From: Lysobacteraceae bacterium SCN 69-320
Lineage (GTDB): Bacteria; Pseudomonadota; Gammaproteobacteria; Xanthomonadales; Rhodanobacteraceae
Assembly (NCBI GenBank): GCA_001725155.1
Contig: MEFP01000024.1
Span: 1-61,895 of the forward strand
DNA: 61,895 bases
Reading direction: 5' to 3'
Notes under the pieces: generated by a model
Databases searched by the model: none
The model's input: only the letters and a program-made list of their open reading frames with translations
What the model was told of the DNA's origin: nothing
In this document: positions 42,188-49,035 of the stretch, piece after piece
How positions within the stretch are numbered: position 1 is the first letter of the stretch
How the letters are laid out: the number at the start of each line of letters is the position of its first letter
Program-made: the position numbers and the translations under genes

Positions 42188-43705
42188 ATGGCGCATACCG
42201 ATGCACTGCCGCCCGGCCCCGACCTGGCGGCCGGCGTAGCCCTGAGCGACGTACCGACGAATGGCGTGCTGGCCGGACATGTGGCCGGCGAAGCCGTATT
42301 GCTGACACGGCTCGACGACGGCTTCGCCGCGGTCAGCGGCAGCTGCACGCACTACGGCGCGCCGCTGGCGCAGGGTCTCGTCGTGGGCGAGGAAATCCGC
42401 TGCCCCTGGCATCACGCCTGCTTCAGCCTGCGCAGCGGCGCGGCGCTGAAGGCACCGGCCTTCGCCGCGCTGGCCTGCTGGCAGGTCGAGGTCGCCGGCG
42501 AGCGCGTGTTCGTGCGCGCCAAGACCACGCCGACGCGGCCGCCGGCGCCGCGACCACGGCGCCCGCGCGAACGCATCGTCATCGTCGGCGGCGGCGCCGC
42601 CGGATTCGCCGCGGCCGGGCGCTTGCGCGAACTCGGTCATGCGGGATCGCTGACGATGCTCAGCGCCGACGCGAGCGCGCCCTACGACCGACCGAACCTG
42701 TCCAAGGACTATCTCGCCGGCACCGCGCCCGAGGACTGGATTCCGCTGCAGGGCGACGCGTTCTATGCGGAACGCCGGATAGACCTGCAGCTGGACTGCG
42801 AGGTGATCGGCATCGACAGCCCAGCGCGCGAGGTGCATGCGCGCAACGGCGCACGCTACGCTTACGATGCATTGCTGCTGGCCACCGGCGCCGAACCGCG
42901 GCGCCTGGATCTGCCGGGCCTGGACCATCCACACGTCTTCACTCTGCGCACCCTGGCCGATGCGCGCGCCGTGATCGCCGCGAGCGGCGAGGCGCGCTCG
43001 GTCGTGCTGATCGGTGCCGGCTTCATCGGTCTGGAAGCGGCCGGCGCATTGCGCGCGCGCGGTCTCGATGTACACGTGGTGGCGCCCGGCAAAGTGCCGA
43101 TGGAACGCGTGCTCGGCGCCGAACTCGGCGGCTTCCTCGCTGCGCTGCATGCGGCGCAGGGCGTGCAGTTCCACATGGGCGCGACGCCGGCCGGATTCGA
43201 CGGCCGGTCGCTGGCGCTGGCCGACGGCCGTGCCATTCCCGCCGGCCTCGTCGTCGTCGGCACCGGCGTGACGCCGCGCACCGCGCTCGCGGCGCAGGCC
43301 GGACTCGCGATCGACGACGGCATTCTCGTCGACGCCACCCTGCAGACCTCGCTGCCGGACCATTACGCCGCCGGCGACGTCGCGCGCTATCCGCTGGCCG
43401 GCGAAACCGCCCGCGTCGAGCATTGGGTACATGCGCAGCGCCAGGGCCAGGTCGCCGCGGCCAATCTGCTGGGCGCCGGCCAGCGCTATGCCGAAGTGCC
43501 GTTCTTCTGGACCCATCACCAGGGCGTCGATCTGCGCTACTGCGGCCATGCCGGGCGCTGGGACGACGTGCGCATCGACGGCGACCTGCCGGCGCGCGAC
43601 TTCACCGCGCGCTATTTCCGCGGCGGCCGGCTCGTCGCCGCGGCATCCATGGGCCGCGACCTGGAAAACCTCGCGATCGAAGCGCAGCTGCGCGACGGCA
43701 TCTGA
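42188..43705 (+). CDS. Rieske-domain NAD(P)H:FAD oxidoreductase (AIFM3/BphA4-like)
   Basis: A 505-residue fusion from the ATG at 42188, with GGAGG seven bases upstream. Residues 20-115 are a Rieske domain with the ligands in CTHYG and CPWHHACF. Then FAD binding IVGGGAAGFAAAGRL near 130, LLATGAEPRRLDLPG, NAD binding VVLIGAGFIGLEAAG near 275, and the second FAD block HYAAGDVARYPL near 395; a reductase C-terminal domain ends the chain. It can move electrons from NAD(P)H through FAD to the Rieske cluster. The partner is unknown. It is controlled by the ECF-type promoter. Confidence 0.92.
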   Translation: MAHTDALPPGPDLAAGVALSDVPTNGVLAGHVAGEAVLLTRLDDGFAAVSGSCTHYGAPLAQGLVVGEEIRCPWHHACFSLRSGAALKAPAFAALACWQVEVAGERVFVRAKTTPTRPPAPRPRRPRERIVIVGGGAAGFAAAGRLRELGHAGSLTMLSADASAPYDRPNLSKDYLAGTAPEDWIPLQGDAFYAERRIDLQLDCEVIGIDSPAREVHARNGARYAYDALLLATGAEPRRLDLPGLDHPHVFTLRTLADARAVIAASGEARSVVLIGAGFIGLEAAGALRARGLDVHVVAPGKVPMERVLGAELGGFLAALHAAQGVQFHMGATPAGFDGRSLALADGRAIPAGLVVVGTGVTPRTALAAQAGLAIDDGILVDATLQTSLPDHYAAGDVARYPLAGETARVEHWVHAQRQGQVAAANLLGAGQRYAEVPFFWTHHQGVDLRYCGHAGRWDDVRIDGDLPARDFTARYFRGGRLVAAASMGRDLENLAIEAQLRDGI

Positions 43706-43726
43706 CGCGCCGGAAACGAGCGGGCG

Positions 43727-43745
43727 GCGCCGCATCACGCGGCGC
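43727..43745. terminator. Short hairpin between convergent genes
   Basis: GCGCCGC (43727-43733) pairs with GCGGCGC (43739-43745) across five bases, between the Rieske gene stop and the protease gene stop. No T-run, so it is a weak candidate. Confidence 0.4.
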
Positions 43746-43780
43746 TGCGAACCAGCTCCGGGACGAGCGATGCGACGAAA

Positions 43781-44776
43781 CTAGTCGGTCAGTTCCGTCG
43801 GCCGCACGGTCAGCGCGACTTCGCGATCGTGGCGCAGCACCGACAGCGTGCAGTCCCGGTCGATGCGTTCCAGATCGAGCAGCCGGTGCAGGTCGTCGAT
43901 GCTGCCGCAGGGACTGCCGGCGAAACCCACGATCAGATCGCCGACCCGCAAGCCGGCGCGATCGGCCGGCCCGCCCGCGATGATCTCCATCACGCGCACG
44001 GCACCGCTCTGTTCGAGCTGGAAATGCCGCAGGTAACGCTGCGGCAAATGCGCGTTCTGGCCGGCCAGACCCAGGCTCGCGCGACGCACGCGGCCGTGCT
44101 GCAGCAACTGCAGCACGACGCGCTGCACCGAATCTATCGACGTCGCGAAACAGATGCCCTGCGCACCGGCGATGATCGCCGTATTGACGCCGACGACCCG
44201 GCCCCGGGCATCGAGCAGCGGCCCGCCGGAATTGCCGGGATTGAGCGCGGCGTCGGTCTGGATGACATCGTCGATGAGCCGGCCGGTCGTCGCGCGCAGA
44301 CTGCGCCCGAGCGCGCTGACCACGCCCGCGGTCACGGTCGAGGCAAATCCCATGGGATTGCCGATCGCGACCACGAGCTGGCCGACGTGCAAGGTTCCCG
44401 CCGAGCCGAGGGTCAGGCTCGGCAGCGCGGACGCCGCGGCGATCTTGAGCAGCGCCAGATCGGTATGCGGATCGTCGCCGAGCACGGCGGCCTCATGCCT
44501 GCCGCCGCCGGTCGTCTGCACGGTCACGCGGCGCGCGCCGCGTACGACGTGGGAGTTCGTCAGGATCAGGCCGTCGGACGTGAACAGGAAGCCCGAACCG
44601 GCCCCCATGGCCGGCCCTTCGCGCTCGCGGCCGACTTCGATGGCGACCACGGCCGGATTGGCCGCGTCGTAGATGCCGGTGACCACGCGCGAGTAGGCGT
44701 CCAGCGCCGAGACTTCGTCGGCGCCGGCCGATGCATCTTCGCGATCTCGGTCGGTATCGAAAACAGGAATGTCCAT
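43781..44776 (-). CDS. HtrA-like serine protease without signal peptide
   Basis: A 331-residue S1C-type protease with one PDZ domain. The triad is seen in LTNSHVVRG (His near 75), DPHTDLALLKI (Asp near 106) and NPGNSGGPL (Ser near 182). The PDZ domain covers about 245-325 (GGPADRAGLRVGDLIVGF). The N-terminus is acidic (DTDRDREDASAGADE) with no export signal or membrane helix, so unlike DegP it should act in the cytoplasm. A GC-rich gap with a long hairpin separates it from the divergent CBS gene. Confidence 0.9.
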   Translation of the reverse strand: MDIPVFDTDRDREDASAGADEVSALDAYSRVVTGIYDAANPAVVAIEVGREREGPAMGAGSGFLFTSDGLILTNSHVVRGARRVTVQTTGGGRHEAAVLGDDPHTDLALLKIAAASALPSLTLGSAGTLHVGQLVVAIGNPMGFASTVTAGVVSALGRSLRATTGRLIDDVIQTDAALNPGNSGGPLLDARGRVVGVNTAIIAGAQGICFATSIDSVQRVVLQLLQHGRVRRASLGLAGQNAHLPQRYLRHFQLEQSGAVRVMEIIAGGPADRAGLRVGDLIVGFAGSPCGSIDDLHRLLDLERIDRDCTLSVLRHDREVALTVRPTELTD

Positions 44777-44902
44777 GGCCGCCCAGATGGGGCCGCAGGC
44801 GACGCAAACAAGCGCGCAGCGGTAGCCCCCGATGAGCCTGGCAAACCGGGCGTGCGGCGGTTGAGCGCGGGCAAAGCGGAGCTAGCGCGCCGCTGCGCGC
44901 GA

Positions 44903-44970
44903 AGCACCGGCAATGAGAAGGCTCAGCGCCGAAGACGAGATCTCCCGCAGCTGAGCCTTCCACCGGTGCT
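44903..44970. other. Long imperfect hairpin in the protease/CBS intergenic region
   Basis: AGCACCGG (44903-44910) pairs with CCGGTGCT (44963-44970), and GAAGGCTCAGC (44917-44927) pairs with GCTGAGCCTTC (44950-44960), with a 22-base loop and a small asymmetric bulge. It lies in the 351-bp gap 44777-45127, which has no gene. It may be a mobile repeat or part of a small RNA. Confidence 0.55.
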
Positions 44971-45127
44971 CTGAACTGAAACTCCGAGCGTTCCGGCGGA
45001 GCAGTGCTCGCACGATGCGCGTTGCGACGCGGTGAGGAAGCGCCGTCGCCGCGTTCACGGGACTGCAACCGCGGCGACGCGAGCATGGCGACCCGTTTCG
45101 GACGACGCAGCAAGGAAGGAGGTAGAC

Positions 45128-45553
45128 ATGGCCAACGTAAGCACGGTGATGACGCCGAACCCGGCGGCATGCGATGCGAGCACGCCGGTGCGCGACGTGG
45201 CGCGCCTGATGCTGGACAACGACTGCGGCGAGATTCCGATCGTCGACGACCAGGGCAGACCGGTCGGCGTCGTGACCGATCGCGACATTTGCCTGCGCGT
45301 CGTCGCCAACGGCGGCGACGGCACGGTCACGGCCGGCGACGCGATGAGTGCGCCGGTGCGGACTGTACAAATGGACAGCAGCCTGCGCGACTGCGTGACC
45401 TTGATGGAAAACGCGCGCATACGCCGCGTACCCGTCGTCGACGGCGACGGCAAGCTGACCGGCATCGTCGCGCTGGCCGACATCGCGCTGGCGGGCAAGG
45501 ACAAGGAAACCGCGAAGGTGGTCAGGGAAGTATCGGCACCGGTACCGAACTGA
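45128..45553 (+). CDS. CBS-domain protein
   Basis: A 141-residue protein from the ATG at 45128, with a strong AGGAGG upstream. It consists of two CBS motifs: VMTPNPAACDASTPVRDVAR with IPIVDDQGRPVGVVTDRDI, and DAMSAPVRTVQMDSSLRD with VPVVDGDGKLTGIVALADI. Such paired domains bind adenine nucleotides such as AMP, ATP or NADH and report energy state. There is no attached enzyme or transporter. It could act on another protein as a free sensor. Confidence 0.93.
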   Translation: MANVSTVMTPNPAACDASTPVRDVARLMLDNDCGEIPIVDDQGRPVGVVTDRDICLRVVANGGDGTVTAGDAMSAPVRTVQMDSSLRDCVTLMENARIRRVPVVDGDGKLTGIVALADIALAGKDKETAKVVREVSAPVPN

Positions 45554-45610
45554 GCGCCGCAAGCGCGCCGCCGCCGGCTTCGGCCGCGGCGGCGCGAAAC
45601 GCCGAACCGT

Positions 45611-46060
45611 TCAACCTGCTGCCGCGCGCCGCGGCGGCGCGACGTACTCACGCCATACATAGCCCCACGGCACGACCGCCGCCAGCAGCGGCACGATCGC
45701 GAACACGTAAGTCATTTCTTCCGCGTTGGAACCGGCCAATGTCCCGGCGCGCCACAGCGGCCAGGCGACGAAGGCCAGCCAGAGCGTCTTGTAGCCGATC
45801 GTGAACACCATCAGCGGCAGCCAGCGCAGCGGGCGCGCGAGTCCGAACAGCGCGAGCGCCGGATACGTGGCCCAGACGCAGAAAGCGACGGCGCGGACGG
45901 GGTCCCAGGGACCTTCGTGGCGCAACAAGGCTTCCCAGGCGTCGGGTACGACGAACAGCAGCATCAGCAGATAGAACAGCCGCAGGCCCCAGATCTGCAC
46001 GGGGCGCACGCCTTCCCGGCGAGCCGGATCGGAAGCGAAAAAACCGGCGAATGCAGGCAT
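45611..46060 (-). CDS. Four-helix membrane protein in the XRE/DUF2975 operon
   Basis: A 149-residue protein with four hydrophobic segments (LWGLRLFYLL-like near 25, AFCVWATYPALALFGLA near 60, WLPLMVFTIGYKTLWLAFVA near 80, YVFAIVPLLAAVVPWGYVW near 118). It starts 3 bp after the XRE regulator stop and is the last gene of that operon. No family recognised. Confidence 0.75.
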   Translation of the reverse strand: MPAFAGFFASDPARREGVRPVQIWGLRLFYLLMLLFVVPDAWEALLRHEGPWDPVRAVAFCVWATYPALALFGLARPLRWLPLMVFTIGYKTLWLAFVAWPLWRAGTLAGSNAEEMTYVFAIVPLLAAVVPWGYVWREYVAPPRRAAAG

Positions 46061-46063
46061 TGC

Positions 46064-46285
46064 TCACTCCTCGGGTGGAAGCGAAGGATCGAATACGAGC
46101 AGGTCGCCGGGCTGGCACTCGAGCACGGCACAGATCGATTCGAGTGTGGAGAAGCGCATGGCCTTCGCCTTGCCGGTCTTCAGGATCGACAGATTGGCAA
46201 CGGTGATGCCGATGCGGGCGGACAGCTCGGTCAACGTCATGCGGCGCTCGTGCAACCGCTCGTCGAGACGGACGACGATGGCCAT
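46064..46285 (-). CDS. XRE-family (YozG-like) transcriptional regulator
   Basis: A 73-residue one-domain helix-turn-helix protein: MTLTELSARIGITVANLSIL is the DNA-binding pair, and STLESICAVLECQPGDLLV the following helices. It matches the short regulators usually found beside DUF2975 membrane proteins. It starts 1 bp after the DUF2975 gene and is followed by a membrane protein gene after 3 bp. The paired palindromes upstream of the operon (46826-46866) are its likely binding sites. Confidence 0.9.
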   Translation of the reverse strand: MAIVVRLDERLHERRMTLTELSARIGITVANLSILKTGKAKAMRFSTLESICAVLECQPGDLLVFDPSLPPEE

Positions 46286-46286
46286 T

Positions 46287-46808
46287 TCAGACCGTGCCTT
46301 CGAGATCGGCGCGCATGCGCGCGCCCTCGGCGAAGACGCGGGCGAGCACGAACAACAGCAGCACCGCCAGCCACGGCGCGAACGAGAAGCCCACGTGGAC
46401 GTCGAGCGCCTGGGCTTTCGTGGTCGCGGCCCAGGCGATTGCGCCGATCACGAGCCGCAGGATCTCGCCGGCGAACACCCACCACGCGATGAGCTGAAGA
46501 CGGCGGGCATTGCTCGCGACGAACGGATCGCCGGCACGCACGGTGTCGACGATCGCCGCCAGCTGCCGCAGCACGCGATCGACGACGCCTGCGGCGACCA
46601 GACCAACGATCACCATCGCACGCATGCCCAGGACCAGACGCGGACGGTGCTCGCCGGACCGCACGCCGAGCGCATTGAAAACCCAGTCCTCGGCAAGCAG
46701 GCCGGCGACGAACAGCACGAGCAGTCCAAGCGCGTAGAGCAGGTTGAGGACGATCAGACCGTGCAGCAGAGGACGCGACAGGGTCACGGCATCGGAGGGA
46801 GCATTCAT
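46287..46808 (-). CDS. DUF2975 membrane protein
   Basis: A 173-residue inner-membrane protein from the ATG at 46808 with four hydrophobic segments (about 15-40, 62-80, 107-130, 145-163). RAGDPFVASNARRLQLIAWW is the conserved block of DUF2975, and RVFAEGARMRADLEGTV closes it. These proteins occur together with YozG-like regulators, perhaps as a signal-receiving membrane partner. First gene of a tight three-gene operon. Confidence 0.9.
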   Translation of the reverse strand: MNAPSDAVTLSRPLLHGLIVLNLLYALGLLVLFVAGLLAEDWVFNALGVRSGEHRPRLVLGMRAMVIVGLVAAGVVDRVLRQLAAIVDTVRAGDPFVASNARRLQLIAWWVFAGEILRLVIGAIAWAATTKAQALDVHVGFSFAPWLAVLLLFVLARVFAEGARMRADLEGTV

Positions 46809-46825
46809 GGCGAAGTGTCCACTGG

Positions 46826-46866
46826 CATATCGTGAGACGATATTAACCATATCGAAAAACGATATG
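46826..46866 (-). promoter_or_regulatory. Double palindromic operator and promoter of the DUF2975 operon
   Basis: Four half-sites alternate: CATATCG (46826), CGATATT (46838), CATATCG (46848), CGATATG (46860). They make two inverted repeats with 5-bp spacers, exactly 22 bp apart. Reading minus, TTGCAT and TTAATA with 17 bp between give a plausible promoter inside the sites. Autoregulation by the XRE-type protein of the operon is the simplest reading. Confidence 0.75.
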
Positions 46867-47073
46867 CAACTGGCAAAATTCGCCGATTGGCGAGGTGCCC
46901 GAAACAGGAGGCAGCTCGACGTCGCCGCCCCGGACGGCCCACGGCACAACCGGCAAGACGAGCGGCCTCCTGTCGGGACAGAGCGCTCGACGGTCGCCGG
47001 CCTTTGCTTTCCGATGCGCCACACGCGGCGGAGCCGCGCAGGCGGACGCAACCACGACGAAACGGGACTGCGG

Positions 47074-47105
47074 CCGAAACGAAACGGGGCTCCGCAGAGC
47101 CCCGT
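47074..47105 (-). terminator. Terminator of the nrdJb-like gene
   Basis: ACGGGGCTC (47084-47092) pairs with GAGCCCCGT (47097-47105) across four bases. Reading minus it is followed by TTCGTTTCGG. It lies 100 bp past the nrdJb stop. No gene is present between it and the operator at 46826-46866. Confidence 0.75.
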
Positions 47106-47205
47106 GCAGCTATCCGTTCACAGCGCCCGCATTGTCTGCGGTGTCGGCTTGCACACCCTCAGGCGATATCGCCGGCATGCACGCCCGAATGCCAGGCCAG
47201 GCGGC

Positions 47206-47988
47206 TCAGCCGCACTTGGAATAGCCGCAATTCAGGCAGGTCGCGCAGCCGTCCATGAGGATCGTCGCGGCGACGTTGCACTTCTGGCACAGGGTAGCGC
47301 CGGGCGGAAACGCGCCGGAGGACGCCGCGGAATCGCGCGTGCCGGCGGCGGCCGGGCCGGCGGAAGTCTCGGCCGGACGCGTGTCGGCGCCTACCTCAGG
47401 CTTTTTTTTTGCGCCCTGCTCGTAGGCCGCGCGCTTCTCGGCGATCAGTGCGCGCTGCTCGGGGCTGAGTTCCGGATCGTGGATCAGGCCGATCATCTTC
47501 ATGTGCTGTTCGATGACGGCGCCGAGCTCGGCCACGATCGACGGCATGTAGACGCCGCCGGCCTTGAAGTAGCCGCCGCGCGGATCGAACACGGCCTTGA
47601 GCTCCTCGACGAGGAAGGTCACGTCGCCGCCCTTGCGGAACACGGCCGACATGATCCGCGTCAGCGCCACGATCCACTGGAAGTGGTCCATGTTCTTGGA
47701 GTTGATGAAGATCTCGAACGGCCGGCGCGACTCGTGCGGCGTACCCTGGTTCAGCACGATGTCGTTGATCGTCACGTACAGCGCATGCTCGAACAGCGGC
47801 GACTTGATCTTGTAGGTGGCGCCGATCAGGGTGTCGGGGCGCTCGACCTTCTCGTGCATCTGGATGACTTCGGCCATCGGCGGCTCTGCCGCGGCGACGG
47901 GTGCCAGCACGGTACTGACCTGAGCCGCCTTGTCGTTCGGCTTCTCGACGCTGTAGCCCTTGATCTTCTTGCCGATCTTGATCGTCAT
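47206..47988 (-). CDS. nrdJb: Class II ribonucleotide reductase subunit NrdJb-like
   Basis: A 260-residue protein from the ATG at 47988. The core (about 45-185) matches the TSCPD-type C-terminal part of vitamin B12-dependent reductases: MHEKVERPDTLIGATYKIKS, FEIFINSKNMDHFQWIVALT and GGDVTFLVEELKAVFDP. The end carries CQKCN, GCATCLNCG and a final KCG: a zinc finger and probably the cysteine pair that re-reduces the active site. In Pseudomonas aeruginosa the split enzyme consists of adjacent nrdJa and nrdJb; here a histone-like gene lies between them. Confidence 0.85.
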   Translation of the reverse strand: MTIKIGKKIKGYSVEKPNDKAAQVSTVLAPVAAAEPPMAEVIQMHEKVERPDTLIGATYKIKSPLFEHALYVTINDIVLNQGTPHESRRPFEIFINSKNMDHFQWIVALTRIMSAVFRKGGDVTFLVEELKAVFDPRGGYFKAGGVYMPSIVAELGAVIEQHMKMIGLIHDPELSPEQRALIAEKRAAYEQGAKKKPEVGADTRPAETSAGPAAAGTRDSAASSGAFPPGATLCQKCNVAATILMDGCATCLNCGYSKCG

Positions 47989-48405
47989 GACGCAATTCCG
48001 CTGCTGCTCGCACCGCTCCGGGCTTGCGCTGGTGCCGCGCCGGAAGCGAAGCGCGGCGGCGGCGATGCGGAACGCTCCGGCCGGGCGGAGCTGCCGGCGC
48101 GCATCGCGGCGTCCGGGCGAACGAGGCTTGCGGCGCCGCGGGCGGCGTCGAAAGGGTCTCCGCGCCGGGTTACCGACGCGGAGTGGAAACAAGGCTGTGG
48201 CGCGTTGTCGCGCGTACTTGGCAGTGGGTCTTGCGTGATGCGGAAGCGGCAAGGCCGGGGCGGCCGAAGCGCCTGAGCGCTGCACGGACCGCCGGGCCGC
48301 ACACTTTCACACCGCCAGTAAATGCCGCGACGCAGCCTCGCCACCGCGGCATCACTTCCGTCCGGCCCCTTATCCAGGGTTGGTGCGGACGGAAGCCTGG
48401 GTTGC
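47989..48405. other. Intergenic region between histone-like gene and nrdJb
   Basis: No gene seen. CTTCCGTCCG (48355-48364) pairs with CGGACGGAAG (48386-48395), a 10-bp stem just past the histone-like stop codon; it is a possible terminator, without T-run. If it works, nrdJb needs its own promoter in the remaining 360 bp. Confidence 0.45.
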
Positions 48406-48954
48406 TCAGCGGCGCTTGGCTGCCTTCTTGGCGGCCTTCCTGGCCGGGGCCTTCTTCGTCGCGACCTTCTTGGCGACCTTCTTCGCGGCGACCTTCCTGG
48501 CCGGCGCCTTCTTGCCTGCCGCCTTGCGGGCCGGCGCCTTCTTCACGGCCGCCTTCTTCGCGACCTTCTTGGCGGCCGGCTTCTTCGCCGGTGCCTTCTT
48601 GGCGGCCGCCTTCTTGGCCGGAGCCGCCTTCTTGGTCGCGGCCTTCTTCACCGCAGCGACTTTCTTCGCGACCTTCTTGGCCGCCTTCTTCGCCGCCGGC
48701 TTGGCCTTGCTGACCGCCTTCCTGGCCTTGGCGACGGCAGTCTTCACCGTTTCCTGGGCGGCTTCCCTCACTTCCTTGACCTTCTTCACCGCGGCCTTGG
48801 CACGCTTGGTCACGGCTTCCTTTGCGTCCGAAGCAGCCGCGCTGACCGTGGCGACAGCGGCCTCGGTCTTCTCGGCCACGGCTTCGCCGACGTTCTGCGC
48901 GGTCTCTTTGACCGCTTCGATCGCATTGCTTACAGCTTCACCTACGGTGTGCAT
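48406..48954 (-). CDS. Histone H1-like lysine/alanine-rich protein
   Basis: A 182-residue protein with GGAGGG upstream of the ATG. Residues 1-75 are a charged amphipathic helix region (EAVKETAQNVGEAVAEKTEA). Residues 85-182 are nearly only Lys, Ala, Pro, Val and Arg in repeats such as AAKKAPAKK and KKVAKKVA, like the C-terminal tail of histone H1 and the AlgP/Hc1 proteins. It should bind DNA without sequence specificity and compact it. It lies 81 bp downstream of nrdJa on the same strand. Confidence 0.9.
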   Translation of the reverse strand: MHTVGEAVSNAIEAVKETAQNVGEAVAEKTEAAVATVSAAASDAKEAVTKRAKAAVKKVKEVREAAQETVKTAVAKARKAVSKAKPAAKKAAKKVAKKVAAVKKAATKKAAPAKKAAAKKAPAKKPAAKKVAKKAAVKKAPARKAAGKKAPARKVAAKKVAKKVATKKAPARKAAKKAAKRR

Positions 48955-49035
48955 AGAACCCTCCAGCTCCTCGTACGGGTTGTGGTCAGATGATCGGGGT
49001 GTTGCGGTGTGGACATTACTCCATTCCGCGCCCGC

